Source: Verrucomicrobiales bacterium (GTDB lineage Bacteria > Verrucomicrobiota > Verrucomicrobiia > Verrucomicrobiales > DEV007). Taken from it: 61,644 nucleotides of DNA. The notes below the pieces were generated by a model that saw nothing but the letters and a program-made list of their open reading frames with translations, searched no databases and was not told the DNA's origin. The stretch is from NCBI GenBank assembly GCA_029233965.1, contig JARGOP010000021.1:4687-66330 (forward strand), in the 5' to 3' direction. Every line of letters begins with the position of its first letter. Positions within the stretch are counted from its first letter, which is position 1. Shown piece by piece: positions 44,392 to 54,431 of this stretch. Made by a program: the position numbers and the translations under genes.

Positions 44392-45330
44392 ATGGCGCTA
44401 GACATCAGAATATTCAGCGGGACGGCCCACCCGGAACTTGCAGACGATATCGTCAGCTACCTCGGAGTCCGGAAATCGGATCTTACCGTAACTCAGTTCC
44501 CCGACGGCGAGACCTTCGTCAAAATCAATGAAAACATACGCGGCCGCGATATTTTCATCGTCCAGCCCACCTGTCCTCCCACGAACGAAAACCTGATGGA
44601 ATTGCTCATCATGGTGGACGCAGCGCGCCGCGCCAGTGCCGCGAGAATTACGGCTGTGATTCCCTTCTTCGGCTACGCGAGGCAGGATCGAAAAGACCAG
44701 CCCAGAGTGCCGATCACCGCAAAACTCGTGGCGAATCTGCTCACCGCCGCAGGGGTGAACCGGGTCCTCACCATGGATCTCCACGCAGGGCAGATTCAGG
44801 GATTTTTCGACATCCCGGTCGATCATCTTTACGCCAAGCCGGTGCTGATCAAATACTTGCGCGATAAAGGACTCACCGACAATCTCGTCGTCGTGTCACC
44901 CGACGTCGGCGGAATGAAAATGGCGCACTCTTATTCGAAGGCACTCGAATGTCCTCTCGCCATTGTGGCAAAAAATCGCGTCAGCGCCACTGAGGTGGAA
45001 GCAATCAGCCTGATTGGTGAGGTGGACGGGTGCAACGTCCTCCTCGTCGATGACATTTCAGAAACGGCTGGAACACTCACCTCAGCCGCGAGGCTTCTGC
45101 GAAGTCATGGTGCCAGGCGAATTTTTGCCGGAGTCTCGCATGCGGTCCTCGGCGAGCAGGGGCGCAAAAGGATCGCGGAATCCGATATCGAGGAGCTTAT
45201 CTCAACGAACAGCACACCTTACGCAGTCGGAGACAAGGTCACGGTGGTTAGCGTTGCGGAGCTTTTGGGAGAGGCGATTCGTCGCATTCACGATGAAGAG
45301 TCGGTCACATCTCTCTTTGACATTGCCTGA
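44392..45330 (+). CDS. prs: Ribose-phosphate pyrophosphokinase
   Basis: The 312-residue protein matches PRPP synthase: FSGTAHPELADDI at the start, the ATP loop QFPDGETFVKI, PFFGYARQDRKD, and the PRPP-binding motif LLVDDISETAGTL. It makes PRPP for purine, pyrimidine, His and Trp synthesis. The ATG at 44392 is chosen, because similarity begins with MALDIRIFSG. L25 follows, as in many bacteria. Confidence 0.96.
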   Translation: MALDIRIFSGTAHPELADDIVSYLGVRKSDLTVTQFPDGETFVKINENIRGRDIFIVQPTCPPTNENLMELLIMVDAARRASAARITAVIPFFGYARQDRKDQPRVPITAKLVANLLTAAGVNRVLTMDLHAGQIQGFFDIPVDHLYAKPVLIKYLRDKGLTDNLVVVSPDVGGMKMAHSYSKALECPLAIVAKNRVSATEVEAISLIGEVDGCNVLLVDDISETAGTLTSAARLLRSHGARRIFAGVSHAVLGEQGRKRIAESDIEELISTNSTPYAVGDKVTVVSVAELLGEAIRRIHDEESVTSLFDIA

Positions 45331-45405
45331 GAGGTAGCCTAGATTTCGCGCCCTCAATCCGGACTGCCCGATTGAGCGACCATTTTACATTTATCAAACG
45401 AGACC

Positions 45406-46074
45406 ATGGCTACCCAGGAAACGCTTCAAGCCGAGAAACGCGACGTCAAAGGCACCACCGCTTCGAAACGACTTCGTCGTTCCGGAATCGTTCCTGCCGT
45501 GATCTACGGATCAAACCAGCGCGAATACATGATCCAGCTGGACTCGAAGAATTTCTTCGATGTTGCCAAAAAGCAGGCAAGTCAAAACTTTATCGTCAAC
45601 CTTGAGATTGATGGCGCTCAGGAGAAGACCAAACTCGCGATCGTTCAGGACATTCAGCGTGATCCCCTCACCGGAACGTTGATCCACGTCGATTTCCGCG
45701 CCGTGAACGAGAATGACACCATCCACGCAACGGTTCCAATTCTACTTAGCGGAGAGCCCGTCGGAGTTAAGGCTGGAGGTCTCCTTGAGCAGGTCCTTCG
45801 TGAGATCGATGTCTCCTGCCGACCCGGTGATCTTCCTGAGTCGATCACTAATGATGTATCGGCTCTCGAAATTGGAGATTCTCTCAAGGTGAAAGACCTC
45901 AATCTTCCTGATGGCGTTATCGTCAAGATGGACGGGGAAGTTATCGTCTCACTCGTAGTTCAGACCCGTGCCGCAGCTTCTGCTGGTGGTGGTGGCGCGG
46001 CGAAAGCTGAAGACGCCGCAACCGAAGAAGGGTCTGCTGAAGGCGAAGGTCAAGAGGAAGCTGCGGCCGAATAA
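45406..46074 (+). CDS. rplY: 50S ribosomal protein L25/general stress protein Ctc
   Basis: The 222-residue protein has the L25 5S-rRNA-binding domain (about 1-95; RLRRSGIVPAVIYG) followed by the TL5/CTC beta domain (about 96-190; VPILLSGEPVGVKAGGLLEQ, CRPGDLPESI), then an acidic Ala-rich tail. It is a long, CTC-type L25. A strong intrinsic terminator follows the stop. Confidence 0.95.
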   Translation: MATQETLQAEKRDVKGTTASKRLRRSGIVPAVIYGSNQREYMIQLDSKNFFDVAKKQASQNFIVNLEIDGAQEKTKLAIVQDIQRDPLTGTLIHVDFRAVNENDTIHATVPILLSGEPVGVKAGGLLEQVLREIDVSCRPGDLPESITNDVSALEIGDSLKVKDLNLPDGVIVKMDGEVIVSLVVQTRAAASAGGGGAAKAEDAATEEGSAEGEGQEEAAAE

Positions 46075-46110
46075 GCTGCGAGTTCCCCTTTTCCCAACAC
46101 AGGTTTACCA

Positions 46111-46140
46111 AAAAGCCCCGGTTTGCACCGGGGCTTTTTT
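46111..46140 (+). terminator. Rho-independent terminator after rplY
   Basis: AAAAGCCCCGGT-TTGC-ACCGGGGCTTTTTT forms a GC-rich stem with a 4-nt loop followed by a T-tract, 36 bp after the L25 stop. Confidence 0.95.
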
Positions 46141-46144
46141 GTGA

Positions 46145-47176
46145 ATGAAGAAGCCTCTCGTCTCCGTTGTCATGCCGGCCCGAAACGCGGCCGCGACGAT
46201 AGGCGATTCCATTCTCAGCCTTCAGGCTCAGGATCTTTCTGAAATCGAAATCATTCTCGTGGATCATGGATCCATAGACGCGACCGGCAAGCTCATGAGC
46301 GAGGCCGCGGCGAAGGACCCCAGAATTCGGGTGTTCCCCTGCGAGGGAACCTTTGTCGAAGCCGTGAACCTGGCCTGGGAAAGGTCAACCGCCGACCTCG
46401 TTGCCCGCATGGATAGTGACGATGTCGCCTACCCTGCCCGCCTTTCCTCCCAGGTTCGCTTCCTGCAGGGCGATCCCGACCTCGATGCCTGTTGCACTCA
46501 GGTTCGAATCCCGAAGCGCGGCAGCGAAACCGGGGAAATCATTCCTGCAGACGGCGGATACTCCCGCTACGAATCCTGGGTAAATTCGGTGATCACTGCC
46601 CGGGATATCTCAGCCCAGCGTTTCATCGACAGCCCGATTCCGAACCCCACAATGATGATTAAACGCCGGGTTCTTGAATCACTGGGCGGCTATCACGACC
46701 CGCCGTGGGCAGAGGATTACGACTTTTGGCTGAGATTTCTCGAGGAAGGTTACCGCATCGGAAAGGTGCCGCTTCCCCTTCTCGATTGGTATGACTCCCC
46801 GCATCGATCCACTCGAACTGTCCCCCGCTATGAGCAGAATCAATTTCAAAGGGCAAAGGCCCACTTTCTGTCCCGGATCGAATCGCTCCGACTCCATGGC
46901 GTGATGATCTGGGGAGCCGGACCGATCGGTAAACAAATGGCCGGACTTCTGAACAATGAGGGCATCACCGTTCACCGCTTCATCGAAGTGAATCGCAAAA
47001 AGATCGGAAACAAAATCGGTGGAGTCGAGGTCGTCGACTGCACCGATCCGGGAAATCTTCCCACCCGGCCGGTGCTACTTTCAGCCGTGGGAAATTCAGC
47101 AGCAAGAGAGCGTATTCGAAAGGAAATCGCCGCGATTGGCCGGGTCGAGGGTGAGGACTTTTTCTGCGTCGCATAA
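46145..47176 (+). CDS. Family 2 glycosyltransferase fused to a Rossmann-like domain
   Basis: The 343-residue protein has a GT-A domain (about 5-230): [18 protein letters not shown] at the N-terminus, and the metal-binding acidic cluster DSDD (90-93) after LVARM. A second domain follows (about 250-343) with a dinucleotide-like glycine motif [14 protein letters not shown] and a Rossmann-like order, as in PglD N-terminal or CoA-binding folds. The transferase would use a nucleotide sugar; the acceptor is unknown. It starts 4 bp after the terminator of rplY, so it must have its own expression signals or be read through. Confidence 0.8.
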   Translation: MKKPLVSVVMPARNAAATIGDSILSLQAQDLSEIEIILVDHGSIDATGKLMSEAAAKDPRIRVFPCEGTFVEAVNLAWERSTADLVARMDSDDVAYPARLSSQVRFLQGDPDLDACCTQVRIPKRGSETGEIIPADGGYSRYESWVNSVITARDISAQRFIDSPIPNPTMMIKRRVLESLGGYHDPPWAEDYDFWLRFLEEGYRIGKVPLPLLDWYDSPHRSTRTVPRYEQNQFQRAKAHFLSRIESLRLHGVMIWGAGPIGKQMAGLLNNEGITVHRFIEVNRKKIGNKIGGVEVVDCTDPGNLPTRPVLLSAVGNSAARERIRKEIAAIGRVEGEDFFCVA

Positions 47177-47208
47177 ACCTGTTTCATCGGTTATTTTCCC
47201 GCTCCCTT

Positions 47209-47991
47209 ATGTTATCCCAAACCCGTTTCCGCCCCTGCATTGACCTCCACGAAGGCCAAGTGAAGCAGATTGTCGGAGGGACTCTCGATGCATCAGAAGG
47301 AGGGCCCGAAACGAACTATGTGAGTAATCAGTCGTCAGGCTGGTTTGCGAAACTCTACGCTAAGGACCAGCTCACCGGGGGGCATGTCATTAAACTCGGC
47401 CCCGGTAACGACGAAGCCGCTGCTGAGGCGCTCGCTGCTTATCAAGACGGTCTTCAAATCGGAGGTGGCATCACCGCGGAGAATGCTTCGTCCTGGCTTG
47501 AGAAGGGTGCCTCTCACGTCATTGCGACCTCCTGTCTCTTCGATGCAAAGGCACAGTTTCAGCCCGGGCAGCTTGACCGTCTCGTCGCGGCAGTCGGGAA
47601 GGATCGACTCGTCATTGATTTGAGTTGCCGTCGTCAGGACGATAAATGGATCGTGGCCATGAACCGCTGGCAGACCCCGACCGACCTCGATATCGAACAC
47701 GCCGTTCTTGACGAACTGAGTCGCTCCTGCGCTGAATTCCTGATCCATGCCGCCGATGTCGAAGGCCTTTGCTCCGGCATCGATGAAGAACTGGTCTCTT
47801 TCCTCGGCGGATGGGGGAAAATTCCGATCACCTATGCCGGCGGCGCCCGCTCGCTGGAGGATCTTCATCTCGTTCACTCATTGAGCGCAGGAAAAGTTGA
47901 TCTCACGATCGGCAGCGCCCTCGACATTTTTGGTGGAGGCGGCGTAAGTTATAAGGACTGCGTCTCCTTTAACACGGCATCACTCCGTTAA
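47209..47991 (+). CDS. hisA: HisA isomerase, eukaryotic (HIS6) type
   Basis: The 260-residue protein is a (beta/alpha)8 barrel like HisA, which isomerises ProFAR in histidine synthesis. The sequence matches the fungal/plant HIS6 form rather than usual bacterial His[60 protein letters not shown], and [11 protein letters not shown]. The Asp in CIDLH and a second in DLSCR/AADVEG are the expected catalytic acids. No other his gene is near. Such a form in a bacterium suggests either old transfer or a lineage that carries it. Confidence 0.85.
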   Translation: MLSQTRFRPCIDLHEGQVKQIVGGTLDASEGGPETNYVSNQSSGWFAKLYAKDQLTGGHVIKLGPGNDEAAAEALAAYQDGLQIGGGITAENASSWLEKGASHVIATSCLFDAKAQFQPGQLDRLVAAVGKDRLVIDLSCRRQDDKWIVAMNRWQTPTDLDIEHAVLDELSRSCAEFLIHAADVEGLCSGIDEELVSFLGGWGKIPITYAGGARSLEDLHLVHSLSAGKVDLTIGSALDIFGGGGVSYKDCVSFNTASLR

Positions 47992-48041
47992 CCCGCCCGA
48001 TTTCGCAAACAGAACTCCCGTTTACCAACGCTTATCTCTCC

Positions 48042-50903
48042 ATGAATCCAAAACCCGCCCTCCCTGTCTATTTCCTTTTCTGCCTTGCTGCCGTCGTTTT
48101 CTGGCAGGTCAGCACGATCGGACAGGAAACGACCGCACCCGCTTCCCCGATTCCACTGCCCCACGAGGATAGTGACATCAGTCCCGACCCCGCCGTGAAG
48201 TGGGGCGTTTTCGAAAACGGCTTACGCTACGCCATCCTTCCAAACGAGGAACCGCCAAACCGGGTCAGCATGCGACTCTTCGTCGATGCCGGTTCCCTCA
48301 TGGAAGCAGACAACCAGCAGGGACTCGCCCACTTCCTTGAACACATGGCCTTCAATGGCACGAAGAACTTTCCCGCCGGTGAAATGGTCGAATATTTCCA
48401 GCGCCTCGGGATGGGTTTCGGAAACCACACGAACGCACATACATCATTCAACGAAACCGTTTACAAGTTGGAGCTTCCCAATACCGAAGCTGAAATCATT
48501 GATGAGGGGATGAAACTTCTTCGCGACTATGCGGACGGAATGCTTTTCCTTCCTGATGAAATTGAAGACGAGCGCGGGATCATCCTCAGTGAAAAGCGCG
48601 ACCGCGACTCCGTAGGCTGGAGAACTTTCGTCGAACAGATCAAATTCGCCTTCCCCGAAATTCGCGTGAGTCGGCGCATGCCTATCGGGACTGAGGAAGT
48701 CATTTCCAATGCGCCGCGCGAGAGGTTTGTCGAATTCTACGAAAGCTGGTACACACCGAACCGCATGGCCATCATCGTGGTCGGCGATATCGAAGTCGCC
48801 GCCATCGAGGAGGTGATCGCAAAATATTTTGCCGATTTGCCGACCCGGGAGAAGCGTCCCGCCCCTCCCATGGGGGAAATCACGAAGCGCGGTCTCGCCA
48901 CTCACTATCACTACGAAGATGAAGCGGGGGAAACATCCGTTTCCATCGAGGCGACGAAGCCACGGGTCGATCCGCCCGACAATAAGGAACGCCGCGAGGA
49001 GGATCTCAAACTCATGCTCGCCAGTCGCATGATGGACCGACGACTCGAGCGCATCGCGAAGAAGGAGGACTCCCCGATCAGTTCCGGCAATATGCACGCC
49101 GGCGACTTCTATGATCTTGGGTTCGCCCTCTACAGTTCGATCAGTGCTGACTGTAAACCGGAAAACTGGGAGGCCGCCCTCACATTGATCGAACAGGAAC
49201 TGAGACGGGCTCTCGAATTCGGATTCACCGACGGCGAGCTTGAGGAATCCAAAGCAGTCATCAACAGACTCTACGAAGAAGCAGCCCGTCAGATGGGAAC
49301 ACGTCAGTCCCGTAATCTGGCCAACGAGATCGCAAGGCGAATCGGAACCCGCCGGATTTTTACGAGCCCGGCCGAAGACCTGCCCCGGGTTCAGAAGACG
49401 CTTGCCTCCATCACCGTGGAATCCTGTCAGGAAGCTCTTGTCAGTCTCTGGAAGGACGCGAACGAGACGCTGATTTATCTCTCCGGCAATGCCGAAGTTG
49501 AAGATGCCGTCGCCGCGGTTGAGACCGTCTATGAATCAAGCAAAGGGATCGCCGTCACGCCTCCGGAAGCTCAGGAAATTTCGGATTTTGCCTACGAAGA
49601 ACTTCCTGAGCCCGGCACCATCGCGGAGCAGAAAGATATCGAAGACATCGGGGTGACCCAGCTCCGGTTCGACAACAACGTCCGCGTGAACCTCAAAGTG
49701 ACTGACTACGAGGATGACACCGTCTACGTCAAAGCACGCTTCGGAGCGGGACTTCTCACCGAACCGAAGCCGGGCTTGTCCTTTCTCCTTTCGAGCATAT
49801 TCACCAAAGGTGGGCTCGAAGCCCACAGTCAGGACGAGTTGAAGCAACTCTTCGCCGGGGAATCCGTCAACGTTGGGTTCGGCATCGACGACGACGCATT
49901 CACTCTCAGTGGCGAGACCACTCCGGACGATCTTCTTGCTCAACTCACGCTGATGCGGGCCTACATGACAAACCCCGGATTCCGTGAAGAAGCGACAAAC
50001 GAATTCATTCGGGCGCTCGATTACATCTACCAGCAGTTGGAACGAACCCCCGGCGGCTTTGCTCAGGACGAGGTGGCTCTCTTTCTTCATAGTGGCGATG
50101 AGAGGTTCGGCTACCCGCCCCGGGATGCGGTGGAAGCTCTCACGACCGGGGAAGCAAAGGCGTGGCTCATGCCTGATTTGAACGAAGGCTATCTGGAGAT
50201 TTCAGTCGTAGGGAGTTTCGATCCTGACGAGGCCATCTCTGCTTTGGCACAGACATTTGGCAACCTGCCCGAAAGGGCCGAAACCAAGCCGGCCTACACT
50301 GAGGAGCGAATTGTCAAATTTCCTGACGCGACCACGAAAGTGTTTGAGTTTGATTCCGAAATTCCGAAGGGCATGGCTGTCGTTCACTGGCCCACCACCG
50401 ACATTTACGACATCAAACAGTCCCGCCGTCTGGGAATGCTCTCGGCGATCATTGATGACCGCCTTCGCGTGAAGATCCGCGAGGAGCTGGGCGATGCCTA
50501 CAGTCCGTTCGCCCATAACCTGCCCAGCGACACCTGGACTGACTACGGCTACCTCTTTGCCTCAGTCACGGTCGACCCTGATCAAGGCGAGTCGGTCACT
50601 CAGGTAATCTCGCAGATTGCAGATGATCTTGCCACCGGCGAGAGCATCACCGAAGATGAACTGGAGCGTGCCAAGAAGCCTCAGGTGACCCAGATCGAGG
50701 AAATGCGCCGCACGAACCGCTACTGGCTCGGAAGCGTTCTCGAATCAAGTCAGGAGTATCCGGAGCGACTCGAGTGGTCCCGAAGCTTCGTGGATGACTA
50801 TAAGAGCATCACCGTGGAAGAGGTGAATCAACTCGCGAAGGAATACCTGACCGAAGACAAACAGGTGTCCATCATCGTGAGACCGGCAAAAACGGAAGAG
50901 TGA
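48042..50903 (+). CDS. Secreted M16 family zinc metallopeptidase (insulinase-like)
   Basis: The 953-residue protein has a signal peptide (about 1-30), then duplicated M16 halves. The N-terminal half has the inverted zinc motif H97-F-L-E-H101 (GLAHFLEHMAFNG); the expected third ligand Glu lies in the segment after it, near EDERGIILSE (about 180). The C-terminal half (about 540-950) is of the inactive M16 type (YSPFAHNLPS). Length and order resemble PqqL-type periplasmic peptidases of Gram-negative bacteria, which degrade peptides. It stands alone; the next gene is convergent, 15 bp away. Confidence 0.9.
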   Translation: MNPKPALPVYFLFCLAAVVFWQVSTIGQETTAPASPIPLPHEDSDISPDPAVKWGVFENGLRYAILPNEEPPNRVSMRLFVDAGSLMEADNQQGLAHFLEHMAFNGTKNFPAGEMVEYFQRLGMGFGNHTNAHTSFNETVYKLELPNTEAEIIDEGMKLLRDYADGMLFLPDEIEDERGIILSEKRDRDSVGWRTFVEQIKFAFPEIRVSRRMPIGTEEVISNAPRERFVEFYESWYTPNRMAIIVVGDIEVAAIEEVIAKYFADLPTREKRPAPPMGEITKRGLATHYHYEDEAGETSVSIEATKPRVDPPDNKERREEDLKLMLASRMMDRRLERIAKKEDSPISSGNMHAGDFYDLGFALYSSISADCKPENWEAALTLIEQELRRALEFGFTDGELEESKAVINRLYEEAARQMGTRQSRNLANEIARRIGTRRIFTSPAEDLPRVQKTLASITVESCQEALVSLWKDANETLIYLSGNAEVEDAVAAVETVYESSKGIAVTPPEAQEISDFAYEELPEPGTIAEQKDIEDIGVTQLRFDNNVRVNLKVTDYEDDTVYVKARFGAGLLTEPKPGLSFLLSSIFTKGGLEAHSQDELKQLFAGESVNVGFGIDDDAFTLSGETTPDDLLAQLTLMRAYMTNPGFREEATNEFIRALDYIYQQLERTPGGFAQDEVALFLHSGDERFGYPPRDAVEALTTGEAKAWLMPDLNEGYLEISVVGSFDPDEAISALAQTFGNLPERAETKPAYTEERIVKFPDATTKVFEFDSEIPKGMAVVHWPTTDIYDIKQSRRLGMLSAIIDDRLRVKIREELGDAYSPFAHNLPSDTWTDYGYLFASVTVDPDQGESVTQVISQIADDLATGESITEDELERAKKPQVTQIEEMRRTNRYWLGSVLESSQEYPERLEWSRSFVDDYKSITVEEVNQLAKEYLTEDKQVSIIVRPAKTEE

Positions 50904-50918
50904 GTCTTCAGAAGCGAG

Positions 50919-52808
50919 TCACCCTCTGTTCTCCATGAGCTTACTCCCCGGAATCAGGGAGTGAGCGTACTCACGTAGGCCCTCCTCGTCGGCGTCATCG
51001 ATCAACTCAAGTAACCGCCCGAGCTCTACCCGAGGCGCCTCACCGGGCGCGTCTTTTTCGACTACCCAGATGCGGTCGAGATCAGTGCGGACAACATTTT
51101 CATCGTCAGTGAGAAGCTCTTCGTATTCCTTCTCACCGGACTTGAGTCCTATATAGACGACCTGAATATCCACGTCAGGAATCAAGCCGGAAAGTTCGAT
51201 CATGCGACGGGCCATGGCGTCGATTTTGACAGCCTCACCCATTTCCAGCACGAAGATCCGGCGGTCTTCCGGCACCGCACCGGCCGCAAGAACCAACTCA
51301 ACCGACTCGGGAATCGTCATGAAGTATCGGGTCACTTCCTCACTCGTGACGGTGACGGGACCTCCCCGCGCAATCTGCTCACGAAAGATCGGGACGACGC
51401 TACCGTTACTTCCGAGAACATTTCCGAATCGAACCGCTTTGAAACAAGTCTTACCAAGAGGGCGCTCAATTAACAATCGTTCCGCGAGGCGTTTACTCGA
51501 TCCCATCAAACTGGTAGGGCGGACTGCTTTGTCGGTCGAGATGAGAACAAAATCAGCAACGCCCTCCTCCTCGGAGACCGAGGCCGCCACCTCGGTTCCG
51601 ATCACGTTGTTCTGGAAACACGAAACCGGATTTCGCTCCATGAGGTCGACATGCTTGTAGGCGGCGGCGTGATAGAACAGATCGATGCCCCCTGCTCTCT
51701 GCATCGCGGTTCTCAACTGATCTGCCCGGCGGACATCACCTGCCACCGCTATGATTTTCACTCCTGCCTCTTTGGCTCTTCCGCTGAGTTCCCGCTCGAC
51801 TTCAAAGAGGTGAAATTCGCTGATTTCAAAAAGCACGATCACTTCAGGCCTGAAGTGGATCAGCTGTCGGCAAATCTCAGAGCCGATGCTCCCCCCGGCT
51901 CCGGAGACGAGGATACGCCGCCCGCCAATAGCTCCCTGGAGCCTCTCCCTCGCAATTTCATACGGGACACGGGGCAGAAGATCTTCGATCGCCACTTTTC
52001 GAATACTGCTGACTGAGATGCGACCGGAAGCCAACTCGTCCATGGAAGGAATCACTCGATAATCACAGGTGATCTTTCTCCCGGAAAGTGCATCGATCAC
52101 CCGTCGAATTCGACGCGGCCCTGTAAATGGAGGCAAAAAGAGCAGGGTGGTTGCCTGCAGTTTCTTCACAACCTCTCCGACATCCTCAATCCCGGCATGA
52201 ATCTTTACTCCCCTCAGCTTGGAGCCATGGTGCCGGCGATTTTCGGACACAATCCCGACCACTCTGCCCAGCTCTCCCCCGTGGCTCTGAACACTTCGGA
52301 GGAGAGCATCCGCTTCTTCCGGATCCCCGAAAAGAAGCAATCGTCGTCCTTCCGCGCCGGCAGCACCCCGTCGACTCTGTCGCGCTTCGCGAAACAATCG
52401 CACCAGCCCTCTTCCTCCGATTTCCCAGAGAAGGAGGAGGAGGAATGAGATGATAAAGACGGATCTCGACACATCCTGAAAAGTAAATCCATTCGAAACA
52501 TAGACCAGAGCCGCCGCAAAAATGGTCCCGATTGTGAAAGCCACCGTCGTAATCAAACAGTCCCGTAACGTAAAGAAACGCCACAAGCCCTGATACATCC
52601 GGAAAATGACGATGCAGGTGATATAGGCGCAAATCACCCACCCGATGGACTCTTTGAAGGTTAACCAGTGGTTCTCGGGGACCCGGAAATCAAAGCGGAT
52701 GAGGTGCGCAGCGGTGTAGGCCAGGACAATCCCCAAGACATGAAAAATAAATGCAAAACACCGCCGGATGGCGGTGTTATCTCTGAATAGCTCTACCAAA
52801 AAACGCAT
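50919..52808 (-). CDS. UDP-sugar 4,6-dehydratase with membrane domain (WbpM/PglF/CapD type)
   Basis: The 629-residue protein has four N-terminal membrane helices (about 15-135), a first Rossmann-like domain (about 140-280) and a second, catalytic SDR domain (about 290-560) with NAD motif GAGGSIGSE. The catalytic site follows the pattern of PglF/WbpM: M-x-x-x-K in STDKAVRPTSLMGSSK, instead of Y-x-x-x-K. These enzymes turn UDP-GlcNAc into UDP-4-keto-6-deoxy sugar for O-antigen, capsule or glycan synthesis. The TTG before the ATG at 52808 could add one residue. It is the last gene of the downstream polysaccharide block. Confidence 0.88.
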   Translation of the reverse strand: MRFLVELFRDNTAIRRCFAFIFHVLGIVLAYTAAHLIRFDFRVPENHWLTFKESIGWVICAYITCIVIFRMYQGLWRFFTLRDCLITTVAFTIGTIFAAALVYVSNGFTFQDVSRSVFIISFLLLLLWEIGGRGLVRLFREARQSRRGAAGAEGRRLLLFGDPEEADALLRSVQSHGGELGRVVGIVSENRRHHGSKLRGVKIHAGIEDVGEVVKKLQATTLLFLPPFTGPRRIRRVIDALSGRKITCDYRVIPSMDELASGRISVSSIRKVAIEDLLPRVPYEIARERLQGAIGGRRILVSGAGGSIGSEICRQLIHFRPEVIVLFEISEFHLFEVERELSGRAKEAGVKIIAVAGDVRRADQLRTAMQRAGGIDLFYHAAAYKHVDLMERNPVSCFQNNVIGTEVAASVSEEEGVADFVLISTDKAVRPTSLMGSSKRLAERLLIERPLGKTCFKAVRFGNVLGSNGSVVPIFREQIARGGPVTVTSEEVTRYFMTIPESVELVLAAGAVPEDRRIFVLEMGEAVKIDAMARRMIELSGLIPDVDIQVVYIGLKSGEKEYEELLTDDENVVRTDLDRIWVVEKDAPGEAPRVELGRLLELIDDADEEGLREYAHSLIPGSKLMENRG

Positions 52809-52920
52809 CAAATTTTCAACCGTTAAGGTCCTGCTACCGGATGACCGGAATCATCGAAGTACTGGAAACAGTTCCATAAATATTCTAGACGCTCCTGTAG
52901 GGTCCGCAATCAAAAGCCAA

Positions 52921-53478
52921 TCAGGTAGATTGCACCCGATCCTCTCTCCCTGCGCCGAGAACCGTGTCGCATAACAGGCGGAGATCGAGCGAGAGGCTCT
53001 GCTCCCTTACGTATTCCGCATCGCACTCAGCAAGACGCTCCGGCACTGACATATCAATCCCCCGGACCTGCCCGAGTCCTGTGATACCGGGAAGCACATC
53101 GAAAACCCCGCGCTTGTCCCTCGCCTCGATTAACTCTTGCTGACCGGGAAGGCAGGGACGTGGGCCGACGAGACTCATTTCACCGCGAATGACGTTCCAG
53201 AGTTGCGGAATTTCATCCATTTTTGTCTTTCTCAGGATTCGTCCGATGCCGGTGACGGAGGCGGCGCTGACTTCGTGAGTTCCCGCCTCCTTCGTCCCTT
53301 CGGCCATCGTCCTCAACTTGTAGCAAATGAAAGGCTTACGGTTTTTTCCAACCCGTTCCTGGCGGAAAAGAGCCGGCCCGGAAGACGTAAGACGAATTGC
53401 CGGAACGAGGACAAGCAGGATGGGTGCCGTTAGAATCAGGCCCACGATGGAAAGCATCAATTCAAAGAATCGCTTCAT
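52921..53478 (-). CDS. Initiating sugar-phosphate transferase (PglC/WcaJ family)
   Basis: The 185-residue protein has one N-terminal hydrophobic hairpin (about 5-25) and the polyprenyl-phosphate phosphoglycosyl transferase core: FRQERVGKNRKPFICYKLRTM, then KMDEIPQLWNVIRGEMSLVGPRP and PGITGLGQVRG. It places the first sugar phosphate on undecaprenyl phosphate. Being short and without the four-helix WcaJ/WbaP front, it is of the PglC type. The ATG at 53478 is chosen; a GTG at 53496 would overlap the upstream gene by 8 nt. Confidence 0.9.
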   Translation of the reverse strand: MKRFFELMLSIVGLILTAPILLVLVPAIRLTSSGPALFRQERVGKNRKPFICYKLRTMAEGTKEAGTHEVSAASVTGIGRILRKTKMDEIPQLWNVIRGEMSLVGPRPCLPGQQELIEARDKRGVFDVLPGITGLGQVRGIDMSVPERLAECDAEYVREQSLSLDLRLLCDTVLGAGREDRVQST

Positions 53479-53488
53479 TTCGAATATC

Positions 53489-54424
53489 TCACCCACCCTC
53501 GGTGGTTCGTTTCACCCCTCGAAGAGTCGGGGTCTCAGGCTGCCAGGAAAAAGCAGTTTGGACTGAGGTCGTATCAAGGACAAGATCATCAAAGAGGCCT
53601 TGCGCCATTTTTTTTCGGCCGACGAGACAAAGCATGTTTCTCATCACGCTCACCGGAAAGGGTATCATTCCGGGCTTCCTCCCAAGTCCTTCCCGGAGTG
53701 CCGTCACGATTTCAGAGAGGGAAAAGGCCCCCTCGTCCGCGACATGATACGTTCCGCTCAACTCCGGTCGCCCCGATTCCCTGAGAATGAAATGAATCAA
53801 ATCGCATAGATTCTCAATCCCGAGATAGGAGCGCCGATTTCGGACTCCGGCGAAAGGAACTGGAAGCCCGCTCTTCGCCAGCGCCGTAATTTTCGCCCAG
53901 TTCCCCTTGGTGCCGACTCCGTAAATCAAAGGAGGCCTCAAGTTCACCCCCAACTGCCCGGATTCCTGAAGGGCTGATACAAACGGCTCTGCCTCCCGCT
54001 TTGATCGCCCGTAGTCGGTTTGGGGCTCTGTCTGATCGATTTCCCGGAAGCCTCTATCAGGAACTGATTTTCCCTCTCCTGCTGCCGCAATACTGCTGAT
54101 ATGGATCAACACCTTCACACCCGATCCGGCAACCGCCTCGCTGAGACGGCGGGTCCAATCCCGGTTTCCCTCATCGAAAAGCTTCTTCAATGTTTGAGGA
54201 TCACGGCTCGGATTGTGCGCTACGCCTGCAGCATGCACCACGGCATCAAATTCGTTCACGAGCAATGTGAAATCGCTCGACGCATCTGCCACGATCAGGT
54301 TTTCCATCGTACCGCATTCTCCTCCCGATCGGACCGTGCCCGTTACCTCGTGTCCGGCTGCACGGAGAGAGCGCATCACATGCGATCCGACAAATCCATT
54401 GGCTCCGGTAACAAGCACATTCAT
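53489..54424 (-). CDS. NAD-dependent UDP-sugar 4-epimerase/reductase (WbpV-like)
   Basis: The 311-residue protein is an extended SDR: MNVLVTGANGFVGSH at the N-terminus, SSIAAAG (Ser111) and Y138-x-x-x-K142 (YGRSK), then RPPLIYG and NRRSYLGIENLCDLI. This order is like WbpV and similar enzymes that epimerise or reduce UDP-keto sugars for the first sugar of O-antigen. It lies between the aminotransferase (8 bp upstream) and the sugar transferase, so it may supply that transferase. The ATG at 54424 is chosen. Confidence 0.87.
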   Translation of the reverse strand: MNVLVTGANGFVGSHVMRSLRAAGHEVTGTVRSGGECGTMENLIVADASSDFTLLVNEFDAVVHAAGVAHNPSRDPQTLKKLFDEGNRDWTRRLSEAVAGSGVKVLIHISSIAAAGEGKSVPDRGFREIDQTEPQTDYGRSKREAEPFVSALQESGQLGVNLRPPLIYGVGTKGNWAKITALAKSGLPVPFAGVRNRRSYLGIENLCDLIHFILRESGRPELSGTYHVADEGAFSLSEIVTALREGLGRKPGMIPFPVSVMRNMLCLVGRKKMAQGLFDDLVLDTTSVQTAFSWQPETPTLRGVKRTTEGG

Positions 54425-54431
54425 GGTTCGA

